From contig JBBDJH010000021.1 of the NCBI GenBank assembly GCA_040879985.1, positions 124,001 through 188,000 on the forward strand: a stretch of DNA of 64,000 nt, read 5' to 3'. Every line of letters begins with the position of its first letter. Position 1 is the stretch's first letter. This document shows, piece after piece, positions 35,313 through 42,784 of the stretch. Under the pieces are notes generated by a model. That model saw only the letters and a list, made by a program, of their open reading frames with translations, was not told the DNA's origin and did not search any database. The position numbers were made by a program, and so were the translations under genes. This stretch comes from VRUE01 sp040879985 (GTDB lineage Bacteria; Actinomycetota; Thermoleophilia; Solirubrobacterales; 70-9).

Positions 35313-38300
35313 GTGGCCACCGCCCCTTACATAGAGCTGCACGCCCACTCGGCCTTCTCCTTCCTCGACGGGGCCTCGACGCCGACGGAGCTGGCCGCGG
35401 CGGCGGCCGAGCGCGGCTACCCCGCCTTCGCGTTGACCGACCACGACGGGGTCTGGGGCTCGATGGAGTTCGCCCACGCCTGCAAGGGGTTCGGGGTGCG
35501 GCCGATCACGGGCGCTGAGTTGACGGTGTCTGCTCCAACGCGGTCGAGGTTTGAACCGCTATGCGACTCAAACCTCGACCACCCCCCGTCGGCGGCCCAC
35601 CTGACCCTGCTGGTCGAAGACGCCGCCGGCTATCGCAACCTCTGCCGGCTGCTGACCCAAGCGCACTCCCACACGCGCCAGAAAAAGACCTTGCGCTGTT
35701 CCTTTCCCACGAATAGCGCGGGAAAGGAACAGCGCAGTGGGCCTGGGCAGCCCGCGGTGACGCTGGAGCAGGTCGAGGAGCACGCCGGGGGCCTGGTCTG
35801 CCTGTCGGGCTGCGCTCGGGACGGCGCCGTCGCCGGGGCCTGGGCGCGCGGCGACCCGGCCGGCGCGGCGGCGTTCGCCCGCCGCCTGCTCGCCGTCTTC
35901 GGCCGCGAGCGCTTCCGGATCGAGCTGCAGCGCCCCTACTGGCGCCACGACCGCGCCCGCAACCGCTGGCTCGCCGGCCTCGCCGAGCGGCTCGGCGTGC
36001 CCTGCGTGGCGACCGGCGACGTCCACTCGCACAGCCGCCGCCGCGCCCGCCTCCAGGACGCCTTCGTCGCCACCCGGCTGGGCACGACGCTGGAGGCGAG
36101 CGAGCCGCGCCGGCGCGGCAACCGCAGCTCGGCCCTGGCCTCGCCGGCGGCGATGGCGAAGCGCTTCGCCGAGCACCCCGCGGCGGTCGCCGAGACCCGG
36201 CGCCTCGCCGAGCGGCTCTGCTTCGACCTGACGGCCGAGCTCGGCTATCGCTACCCGGGCTCGGAGAACCCCGGCGCCGACCGCGAGCTGGCCGGCGTCT
36301 GCGCGGCGCGCCTCTCCGAGCGCTACGCCGGCTCGCCCCACCGGGCCGAGGCCGAGGCCCGCCTCGAGGCCGAGCTGGCGACGATCGGCAAGCTCGGCCT
36401 CGCCGGCTTCTTCCTGCTCCACCGCGACCTGCTCGAGCTCGCCCGCGAGGTGGCGCTCGAGGTGCGCGGCCCGGAGTCGGCCCGCGCCGTGCTGCCGCCC
36501 GGGCGCGGGCGCGGCTCCAGCGTCAGCTCGATTGTCTGCTACCTGACCGGCCTTTCCCACGTCGATCCGGTCAAGGCGCGGCTCTTCCCCGGCCGCTTCC
36601 TCAACGACGAGGCGACCTCGATGCCGGACATCGACCTCGACTTCCCGCGCGACATCCGCGAGGTGCTGATCCCCCGCGTCCACGACCGCTACGGCGCCGA
36701 CCGTTCGGCCCTGGTCGCCGCCTTCCCGACCTACCGGCCGCGCGGCGCCGTGCGCGACCTCGGCAAGGCGCTGGCGCTGCCGCCGGCGGAGATCGAGCGG
36801 GTCGCGAAGACGGTCGGCTTCCACGAGCGCAGCGGCGAGATCGAGCGTGACGTCGTCGCCGCGATCGGCGCCGAGCGTGCCGCCGCGCACGGCTGGCGGG
36901 TGCTGATCGGGCTGACCGGCGAGGCGATGGGCCTGCCCCGCCACGCCTCCCAGCACCCCGGCGGGATGGTGATCTCGACCCGGCCGCTGCTCGACGTCTG
37001 CCCGGTCGTGCCCGCGGCGATGGCGGGGCGGCAGATCGTCCAGTGGGACAAGGACTCCTGCGACGACGCCGGTTTCCTCAAGATCGACCTGCTCGGGCTG
37101 GGGATGCTTTCCGCGGTCGAGCGCTGCGTCGAGGAGGCCGGCCGGGCGCGCGGGGAGCGGCTCGACCTCTCGCGGATCCCGCTCGACGACGCCGAGACCT
37201 ACGAATCGATCCGCGCCGCGGAGACGACCGGCGTCTTCCAGATCGAGAGCCGTGCGCAGATGCAGATGCTGCCGCGCACCCGGCCGCGGGACCTCGACGA
37301 CCTGACCGTGCAGGTGGCGCTGGTCCGCCCCGGCCCGATCCAGGGCGGCGCCGTCCACCCCTATATAGAGAGGCGCAAGCGGCTGCGCGAGGACCCGGCC
37401 TACGAGGTCCCCTACGAGCACCCGCTGCTGGAGCCGGTGCTGCGCGACACGCTGGGCACGATCGTCTACCAGGAGCAGGTGCTCGAGGCGGCGATGGCGC
37501 TGGCCGGCTTCAGCTCGGCCGAGGCGGAGGGGCTGCGGCGGGCGATGAGCCGCAAGCGCTCCGAGGCGGCGATCCGCGGCTACCACGACGCTTTTGTCGC
37601 CGGCGCCGCCGGGCGCGGCGTGCCGGAGGCCACGGCGGAGCGGGTCTGGGCGCAGATCCAGGGCTTCTCCGGCTTCGGCTTCCCGAAGGCGCACTCGGCC
37701 GCCTTCGGCCTGCTCGCCTACCAGTCGGCCTGGCTGCGCATCCACTACGCGCCCGAGTTCCTCTGCGCGCTGCTCAACGAGCAGCCGATGGGCTTCTACC
37801 CGCCCGACGCGCTGGCCCACGAGGCGCAGCGCCGCGGCATCCGCCTGGCGCCCCCCGACGCCAACCGCAGCCGCGTCCTCTGCCACGTCGAGGCGCCGCG
37901 CCGCGGGCCCGGCGAGGGACTCCCGACGGACGGCCGTGACCGGCCCGCCGCCGGGTCGGAGCTGCGCGGCGGGCTGCACGTGCGGATCGGGCTCGGCTAC
38001 GTCAAGGGGGTGCGCGAGGAGGAGATGCGGGCGCTGGTCGCCGAGCGCGACCGCGGCGGGGCCTACCGCGACGTCGCCGACCTCGCCTCGCGCTCGGGCG
38101 CGGGCCGCGACGGCCTCGAGCGCCTCGCCTGGGCCGGCGCCCTGGACGAGCTCACCGAAGCGGCCCCCGGCGAGACGTGGTCGAGGTTTGAGTCGCATAG
38201 CGGTTCAAACCTCGACCACCCTGGCGGGGAGAGGCGCGCCGGTGGGAGGCGGCGAGCCCTCTGGGAGGCGGGAGCGGCGGCGACGGGACGGCGGCACGGC

Positions 38301-38822
38301 GAGGGGACGCAGATGGCGCTGCCGCTGGAGACGCCCGGGGCGCCCGAGCTGGAGCCGCTGGGGGCCTGGGGGGAGGCGATCGCCGACTACGGCTCCACCG
38401 GGATGACGCTGGGTGAGCACCCGATGGCGCTGATGCGCGACGGCCTCGGCGCCGAGCTGGCGCGCAGCGACGACCTGGAGAGGATCGACGACGGGGCGAT
38501 CGTCGAGGTGGCGGGGATGGTCGTTGCCCGCCAGCGCCCCGAGACCGCCAAGGGGATCGTCTTCATGCTGCTTGAAGACGAGCGCGGCACGGTCAACCTG
38601 ATCGTGCCGCCGCCGGTCTACGACCGCCATCGGGCCGAGGTCCGCACATCGCCCCTCGTCCGCGCCAGGGGCAGGCTCGAGCGCCGCGAGGGCACGATCA
38701 ACGTGCTCGTCTCCGCGGTCACCAAGCTGCACTGGACCCAGATGAGCGAGGTCGCGCCCCCGGGCCACAGCTTCGGCCGCCGCCAGGGCGCCTCGCCCAA
38801 ACGCCCCAAGCCCGTGTCCTAA
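35313..38822 (+). CDS. dnaE2: Error-prone DNA polymerase III alpha subunit DnaE2
   Basis: 1169 residues from GTG 35313 (GAGGTG 4-9 nt upstream). The PHP domain opens with YIELHAHSAFSFLDG and ALTDHDGVWG. The polymerase core carries PDIDLDFPRDI with Asp439, Asp441 and Asp443 as likely catalytic residues, plus VALVRPGPIQGG and the SGFGFPKAHSAAFGLLAYQS block. A C-terminal OB fold (VAGMVVARQRPETAKG, MLLEDERGTVNLIV) follows. It performs SOS-induced translesion synthesis with the ImuB-like protein. It is about 100 residues longer than usual DnaE2, partly because of three in-frame palindromic insertions at residues about 77-90, 127-142 and 955-969. Confidence 0.92.
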   Translation: MATAPYIELHAHSAFSFLDGASTPTELAAAAAERGYPAFALTDHDGVWGSMEFAHACKGFGVRPITGAELTVSAPTRSRFEPLCDSNLDHPPSAAHLTLLVEDAAGYRNLCRLLTQAHSHTRQKKTLRCSFPTNSAGKEQRSGPGQPAVTLEQVEEHAGGLVCLSGCARDGAVAGAWARGDPAGAAAFARRLLAVFGRERFRIELQRPYWRHDRARNRWLAGLAERLGVPCVATGDVHSHSRRRARLQDAFVATRLGTTLEASEPRRRGNRSSALASPAAMAKRFAEHPAAVAETRRLAERLCFDLTAELGYRYPGSENPGADRELAGVCAARLSERYAGSPHRAEAEARLEAELATIGKLGLAGFFLLHRDLLELAREVALEVRGPESARAVLPPGRGRGSSVSSIVCYLTGLSHVDPVKARLFPGRFLNDEATSMPDIDLDFPRDIREVLIPRVHDRYGADRSALVAAFPTYRPRGAVRDLGKALALPPAEIERVAKTVGFHERSGEIERDVVAAIGAERAAAHGWRVLIGLTGEAMGLPRHASQHPGGMVISTRPLLDVCPVVPAAMAGRQIVQWDKDSCDDAGFLKIDLLGLGMLSAVERCVEEAGRARGERLDLSRIPLDDAETYESIRAAETTGVFQIESRAQMQMLPRTRPRDLDDLTVQVALVRPGPIQGGAVHPYIERRKRLREDPAYEVPYEHPLLEPVLRDTLGTIVYQEQVLEAAMALAGFSSAEAEGLRRAMSRKRSEAAIRGYHDAFVAGAAGRGVPEATAERVWAQIQGFSGFGFPKAHSAAFGLLAYQSAWLRIHYAPEFLCALLNEQPMGFYPPDALAHEAQRRGIRLAPPDANRSRVLCHVEAPRRGPGEGLPTDGRDRPAAGSELRGGLHVRIGLGYVKGVREEEMRALVAERDRGGAYRDVADLASRSGAGRDGLERLAWAGALDELTEAAPGETWSRFESHSGSNLDHPGGERRAGGRRRALWEAGAAATGRRHGEGTQMALPLETPGAPELEPLGAWGEAIADYGSTGMTLGEHPMALMRDGLGAELARSDDLERIDDGAIVEVAGMVVARQRPETAKGIVFMLLEDERGTVNLIVPPPVYDRHRAEVRTSPLVRARGRLERREGTINVLVSAVTKLHWTQMSEVAPPGHSFGRRQGASPKRPKPVS
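35542..35580 (+). repeat. 39-bp palindromic element, copy 1, inserted in dnaE2
   Basis: Arms GGTCGAGGTTTGA (35542-35554) and TCAAACCTCGACC (35568-35580) flank the loop ACCGCTATGCGAC. The element is in frame and encodes SRFEPLCDSNLDHP in a variable loop of the PHP region. The whole element recurs as its exact reverse complement at 38179-38217. Confidence 0.9.
35692..35736 (+). repeat. Second type of palindromic insertion in dnaE2
   Basis: TGCGCTGTTCCTTTCCC (35692-35708) pairs perfectly with GGGAAAGGAACAGCGCA (35720-35736) around the 11-nt loop ACGAATAGCGC. It is in frame and encodes a stretch (LRCSFPTNSAGKEQRS) not expected in DnaE2. Confidence 0.88.
38177..38219 (-). repeat. 39-bp palindromic element, copy 2 (inverse orientation), in dnaE2
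   Basis: The same arms as at 35542 with loop GTCGCATAGCGGT, the reverse complement of the first loop. Pairing extends 2 bp further on each side (15-bp stem). Because the arms are palindromic it again encodes SRFE....SNLDHP, here in the linker before the OB fold. Confidence 0.9.
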
Positions 38823-38834
38823 GGGCCTAAGCGC

Positions 38835-38861
38835 TTGACGCCCCGAGGGGACGCGTAGGCT
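38835..38861 (+). promoter_or_regulatory. Possible promoter of the hydrolase/cyclase gene
   Basis: TTGACG (38835-38840), a short 15-nt spacer, TAGGCT (38856-38861), then 7 nt to GTG 38869. Leaderless initiation is likely. Confidence 0.42.
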
Positions 38862-38868
38862 GGTAGCC

Positions 38869-40221
38869 GTGGCACCGCCCGAGACCAGATACGCGCGTAG
38901 CGGCGAGATAAGCATCGCCTACCAGACGATCGGCGAAGGCGAGATGGACGTGGTCGTCGCGTTCCAGTTCGTCTCCCACCTCGACCTGCTCTGGGAGAAC
39001 CCCGCCGAGGCCGCGTTCATGCGGCGGCTCGGCGCCTTCGCCCGGGTGATCCTCTTCGACCGCCGCGGCGTCGGCCTCTCCGACCCGGCCGGCGGCGCGC
39101 CGAACCTCGAGGAGCGGATGGACGATCTGCGCGCGGTGATGGACGCGGCCGGCTCCGAGCGAGCGGCGCTGATCGGCATGTCGGAGGGAGCGACGATGTC
39201 GATGCTGTTCGCCGCGACCTATCCGGAGCGGGTCTCGGCGCTGGTCCTCTGGGGCGCGATGGCGCGCTCGACCGCGGCCCCGGACTACCCCTGGGCGCCT
39301 GAACGGGAGGCGGTGGAAGAAGCCCAGGAGGAGCTGGTCGGGCCGATGTGGGGCAAGGGGGCGACGATCGACATCTTCGCGCCGAGCGTGGCGGCCGATC
39401 CGAAGGCGCGCGAGTTCCAGGCCCGCTTCGAGCGCCAGGCGGCGAGCCCGATGCGGGTCCAGCAGCTCTTCGAGATGTTCCTCGACACCGACGTGCGCGG
39501 GGCACTGCCGCTGGTCCAGGCGCCGACCCTGGTCATGCATCGGCGCGGCGACCGCGCGGTCAACTACCGCGCCGCGCGCTGGCTCGCCGAGCAGGTCGAG
39601 GGCAGCCGCTACGTCGAGTTCGAGGGCGAAGACCACCTCCCCTGGGTCGGCGACAGCGAGCCGCCGCTGGCTGCGATCGAGGAGTTCCTCACCGGCGTGC
39701 GCCCGGCCCCGCCGACCGAGCGGGTGCTGGCGACCGTGCTCTTCACCGACATCGTCGACTCGACCCGGCTGGCGACCGAGATGGGCGACGGCCGCTGGCG
39801 CGAGCTGCTCGAGCGCCACCAGGAGCTGACCCGCGAGCAGCTCGAGCGCTTCGGAGGGCGTGAGATCAAGACCACCGGCGACGGCTTCCTCGCCACCTTC
39901 GACGGTCCGACCCGGGCCGCCGAGTGCGCGCGGGCGATCGCCGACGCGATGCCGGCGCTGGGGGTCGAGGTGCGGGCCGGCCTGCACACCGGCGAGGTCG
40001 AGCTGATCGGCGATGACGTCGGCGGCATCGCCGTCCACGTCGCCGCCCGCATCGCCGCCCTCGCCGAGGCCCGGGAGGTGCTCGCGTCGCGCACCGTGCG
40101 CGACCTCGCCGCCGGCTCCGGCGTCGAGTTTGCCGCCGCCGGACGCCACGAGCTCAAGGGCGTCGCCGACGAGTGGGAGATCTACAGCGTCGCCGCCACG
40201 CCACTCTCGGCTGGTAACTGA
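38869..40221 (+). CDS. Alpha/beta-hydrolase fused to class III adenylate/guanylate cyclase
   Basis: 450 residues from GTG 38869. Residues 1-280 form an alpha/beta hydrolase with nucleophile Ser105 (GMSEGA) and His256 (GEDHLPW). Residues 285-450 form a class III nucleotidyl cyclase: VLFTDIVDSTRLA with metal-binding Asp294, KTTGDGFLATF with Lys334 and Asp338, and GLHTGEVELIGDDVGG with VHVAARI. Both sets of catalytic residues are present, so it probably makes a cyclic nucleotide in response to something bound or cleaved by the hydrolase part. This fusion is known in actinobacteria. No transmembrane segment is seen, so it is cytosolic. It appears monocistronic. Confidence 0.9.
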   Translation: MAPPETRYARSGEISIAYQTIGEGEMDVVVAFQFVSHLDLLWENPAEAAFMRRLGAFARVILFDRRGVGLSDPAGGAPNLEERMDDLRAVMDAAGSERAALIGMSEGATMSMLFAATYPERVSALVLWGAMARSTAAPDYPWAPEREAVEEAQEELVGPMWGKGATIDIFAPSVAADPKAREFQARFERQAASPMRVQQLFEMFLDTDVRGALPLVQAPTLVMHRRGDRAVNYRAARWLAEQVEGSRYVEFEGEDHLPWVGDSEPPLAAIEEFLTGVRPAPPTERVLATVLFTDIVDSTRLATEMGDGRWRELLERHQELTREQLERFGGREIKTTGDGFLATFDGPTRAAECARAIADAMPALGVEVRAGLHTGEVELIGDDVGGIAVHVAARIAALAEAREVLASRTVRDLAAGSGVEFAAAGRHELKGVADEWEIYSVAATPLSAGN

Positions 40222-40231
40222 TAAAGACAGG

Positions 40232-40266
40232 TATATCAGGCGTTAAATGTTATTATGCCTGATATA
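40232..40266. promoter_or_regulatory. Operator/promoter of the orphan HTH gene
   Basis: TATATCAGGC (40232-40241) and GCCTGATATA (40257-40266) form a perfect inverted repeat with a 15-nt spacer; its last base is the A of the ATG. Inside the spacer TATTAT (40251-40256) is a good -10. The encoded regulator most likely binds here and represses itself. Confidence 0.72.
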
Positions 40267-40598
40267 TGGCTGATAAAGCTCGTAAGAACAGCCCACCGCC
40301 GGCGGTCCGCCGCGCCCTGCGGGAGCTCGCCGACGATGTCGCGGTATGGCGCCGCCTCCGCGGCTTGACCCAGGTTCAGCTTGCCGACCGCGCCGGCGTT
40401 TCTCGCGACACCCTGACCCGCCTCGAGCGGGGCGATGGAGGCGTGAGCACCGAGAACCTGCTGCGGCTCCTCCGTGGCCTGGGGGTTGTCGAGAACCTTC
40501 TCAAGGCGGTCGATCCTTTCGAAAGCGACATCGGCCGATTGCGAGCTTCTGAGCAACTTCCGAAACGCGTTCGACCTCGCAGCTTGACTGGACGCTAG
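40266..40598 (+). CDS. XRE/HipB-like helix-turn-helix regulator
   Basis: 110 residues. Residues about 18-80 are an XRE-type HTH domain (AVWRRLRGLTQVQLADRAGV, SRDTLTRLERGDGGVSTENL). The order and spacing resemble HipB-type antitoxins, but no toxin-like gene follows: the next gene is on the other strand. It is therefore an orphan regulator or a solitary antitoxin. Transcription is probably leaderless and autorepressed through the inverted repeat that overlaps the start codon. The upstream DNA is strikingly AT-rich for this window. Confidence 0.82.
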   Translation: MADKARKNSPPPAVRRALRELADDVAVWRRLRGLTQVQLADRAGVSRDTLTRLERGDGGVSTENLLRLLRGLGVVENLLKAVDPFESDIGRLRASEQLPKRVRPRSLTGR

Positions 40599-40637
40599 AA
40601 CAAAGTCCTGCCGGAAACGATGAACGTGGGTGCGTGG

Positions 40638-41084
40638 CTATTGACGGTTGCTCTCGCCGTGGCTACCGCCCACCGCCCAGATTGCTACTGGCGGTGGGAC
40701 GAGGAGCAGGGCGAGGGAGGCGATCTGGGCGATTGCGTCGCCGGCGTCGAAGTTGTCCAGGTGGGTGGCGTGGAAGAGGAGGTGGAGGGTCGCGGTCAGC
40801 AGCCAGGCCGAGCAGACGGCGCGGACCAGCGTCGGCTGCAGCGTCCACGCGGCCCAGGCAAAGAGGACGGTGAAGCCGAGGTAGAGACCGCCGACGTCGG
40901 TGACGAGGTGCTCGTTGTATGGGGGAAGCAGGTCGACCCAATGCCTGAGGAAGGGGAAGTCGTCGTAAAAGGCCTGCGGCGCCAGGGTCGCGGTGAGGCC
41001 GATCGAGGCCCCGGCGAGCACAAGGATCGCCAGGGCGGCGCGAGCGGCGCCCGGCGAACGAGCTCGCCCCTGCGTGTCAGGCAC
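40638..41084 (-). CDS. Small four-helix membrane protein
   Basis: 148 residues from GTG 41084, overlapping the end of the upstream NmrA-like gene by 8 nt. About four hydrophobic helices are visible (AALAILVLAGASIGLTATL, GGLYLGFTVLFAWAAW, VCSAWLLTATLHLLF, IAQIASLALLLVPPPVAIW), with His residues in the third (LHLLFHATH). No named family is certain. Tight overlap with the reductase-like gene suggests joint function or expression. Confidence 0.72.
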   Translation of the reverse strand: MPDTQGRARSPGAARAALAILVLAGASIGLTATLAPQAFYDDFPFLRHWVDLLPPYNEHLVTDVGGLYLGFTVLFAWAAWTLQPTLVRAVCSAWLLTATLHLLFHATHLDNFDAGDAIAQIASLALLLVPPPVAIWAVGGSHGESNRQ

Positions 41085-41835
41085 TGTCGAGCCACTGCTC
41101 GAAGGTGGCGCCGCCGGCGGCGGCGTGCGGATTGCAAAGCGCGCCTTCGCGCAGCGGGCCGCCGATCTTGCCGACCATCGGGATCGGCAGCGGCAGCAGC
41201 CAGCGGCCGTCCGCCCGGCGCCAGGCGCTCGCCAGTTCGCTCAGCGTGCGCACTCCCGGGCCGCCGAGGTCGGGCAGGCGCCCGGCCGGCTTGGCGTGCG
41301 CGCAGTCGGCCAGCCGCTTGGCGACGAGCGCCGGGTCGATCGGCTGCAGCTTGGCGCCGCCCCTGGGCATCAAGCGCGCCCGCGCCGCCTGCGCGAAGGC
41401 CGCGGCCAGCAGGGAGTGGAACTGGGTCGCGCGCAGCAGGCTCCAGGGCACCGCGCCGGCGGCGATCGCCTCCTCCTGCATCGTCTTGACCTTGTAATAG
41501 GAGGTCGGCACGCGGTCGCAACCGACGATCGAGATGCCGACGTGGTGGCGCACGCCAGCCCGCGCCCCGGCCTCGAGCAGCCGCTGCGTGCCGTCGACGA
41601 GGACCGGGCCGGCCTTGCGCGGGTTCGCGTTCGAGGCGTCGACGACGACCTCGACCCCGTCCAGCGCCTCGTCGAGCCCCTTGCCGTCGGTCAGGTCGAC
41701 GCGCCGGTGCGAGGCGCCGGCCGGCAGCTCGCGCGGCTTGCGGCTGAGCACCAGCACGTCGTCCCCCCGCGCCGCCAGCTCGGCGACGAGCGGGGCGCCG
41801 AGCGTCCCGGTTCCTCCCACGACGGCGATCTTCAC
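41077..41835 (-). CDS. NmrA-like NAD(P)-binding SDR-family protein
   Basis: 252 residues. The N-terminus is a Rossmann fold with GGTGTLG (MKIAVVGGTGTLGAPLVAEL), as in atypical SDR/NmrA proteins. Later segments are VVVDASNANPRKAG, HHVGISIVGCDRVPTSYYKV (with the YxxxK-like YYKVK) and PWSLLRATQFHSLL, typical of NAD(P)H-binding redox sensors or quinone reductase-like proteins. Enzymatic activity is uncertain. It starts 10 nt after the prephenate-decarboxylase-like gene, in one minus-strand unit. Confidence 0.83.
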   Translation of the reverse strand: MKIAVVGGTGTLGAPLVAELAARGDDVLVLSRKPRELPAGASHRRVDLTDGKGLDEALDGVEVVVDASNANPRKAGPVLVDGTQRLLEAGARAGVRHHVGISIVGCDRVPTSYYKVKTMQEEAIAAGAVPWSLLRATQFHSLLAAAFAQAARARLMPRGGAKLQPIDPALVAKRLADCAHAKPAGRLPDLGGPGVRTLSELASAWRRADGRWLLPLPIPMVGKIGGPLREGALCNPHAAAGGATFEQWLDSA

Positions 41836-41845
41836 GCCCCGCAGC

Positions 41846-42436
41846 CTAGAGCAGCTGCGGTTGGCGGAAGAGCTCCGCCGAGGGGATCCCGATCAGCTCG
41901 CCGCGGAAGCGCTTCTCGCGGCCGTAGACGACCCAGGTGGTGTCGATTTCGCCGATGTCGAGGTCGAGGCGCAGCTCGTCGGCGTGCTCCTCGACGTGCT
42001 CCATGTGGGTCAGGCCGGCGTCATACTCGCCGCGCATCAGTCCCTCGGCGACGAGCGGCTTCGAGGCGACGTCGATCACCTCGTCCCAGCCGGATAGGTC
42101 GAGGTAGCCCTTGGTCGCCGGCACGATGCCGAGCGAGCGCGGCCGCTCGACCTCGCGGCGGCTGAGCAGGACCAGGTGCTTGGTCGGATAGATGAAGGTG
42201 TCGACGACCCAGACCTCGGTCCAGTGCTTCTCGGTGATCTCGTGCACCTTGGGGTGGGCGCTGCACTGGACGAGGAAGGCGCCGGGCGTCGCGCGCAGCA
42301 TCTCCAGCCCGTCGAAGAAGTCGACGATCAACTCGATCCCGTAGTCCTCGATCCCCTGGAAGCGAGCGTAGTTCTGCACCGCCCGCTCGTGACAGGTTCC
42401 GGCCGGGCCGAGCGTGATGAAGGTGACCGGCGCCAT
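41846..42436 (-). CDS. BacA-like prephenate decarboxylase family protein
   Basis: 196 residues. It matches the bacilysin biosynthesis protein BacA family (related to prephenate dehydratase): ITLGPAGTCHERAVQNYARF, LVQCSAHPKVHEITEKHW, VVDTFIYPTKHLVLLSRRE, GIVPATKGYLDLSGWDEVID and EHADELRLDLDIGEIDTTWV. In bacilysin producers BacA decarboxylates prephenate to start the anticapsin pathway. None of the other bacilysin genes are here, so it may use another substrate or be a solitary homologue. Neighbours are an NmrA-like protein and DUF4235. Confidence 0.72.
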   Translation of the reverse strand: MAPVTFITLGPAGTCHERAVQNYARFQGIEDYGIELIVDFFDGLEMLRATPGAFLVQCSAHPKVHEITEKHWTEVWVVDTFIYPTKHLVLLSRREVERPRSLGIVPATKGYLDLSGWDEVIDVASKPLVAEGLMRGEYDAGLTHMEHVEEHADELRLDLDIGEIDTTWVVYGREKRFRGELIGIPSAELFRQPQLL

Positions 42437-42457
42437 CTGACGCTAAAGGATACTCGA

Positions 42458-42730
42458 CTACTTGCCGGAGTTGTCCTCGCCAGGCCAGCGGCCGGTGGCC
42501 GAGTTGAAGGCGAGGCGGGCGCCGCGGTCGACCATGCCTTTGACCAGGCTGAAGATCCCGCCTTCGAGCAGCAGCGCCGCGACCAGCTTCGGGTAGGAGA
42601 CTTCACGCTGCTCGACCGCGGGTGCGTCCTCGTCGTCGATCAGTCGCCAGATCCGCTCGATGCCCTTGCGCGCGGCGAGCCCGGCGCCGAGCCCGGCGAG
42701 GACCCCGAACGGTGCGAAAAGTCGCTTCAT
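42458..42730 (-). CDS. DUF4235 membrane protein
   Basis: 90 residues. Two hydrophobic helices (FAPFGVLAGLGAGLAARKGI, LVAALLLEGGIFSLVKGMV) and the charged link WRLIDDEDAP fit the DUF4235 family of small actinobacterial membrane proteins of unknown function. The start codon is directly preceded by a perfect hairpin (42731-42751), so the ribosome site would be inside or hidden by it. It lies between a DMT transporter gene and the BacA-like gene on the same strand. Confidence 0.72.
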   Translation of the reverse strand: MKRLFAPFGVLAGLGAGLAARKGIERIWRLIDDEDAPAVEQREVSYPKLVAALLLEGGIFSLVKGMVDRGARLAFNSATGRWPGEDNSGK

Positions 42731-42751
42731 GTCGCCGGGCTACCCGGCGAC
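42731..42751 (-). repeat. Perfect hairpin abutting the DUF4235 start codon
   Basis: GTCGCCGGG and CCCGGCGAC (9 bp) with a 3-nt loop, ending at the base before the ATG. It could terminate the upstream transporter transcript or block translation. Confidence 0.7.
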
Positions 42752-42784
42752 GAGGGGGCGGAAACCAGGCCGGGCGGCGCCGCC

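Noticed and set aside
35568..38198. An 876-residue minus-strand open frame opposite dnaE2
   Set aside because: Shadow of GC-rich codons in dnaE2; no recognisable domain.
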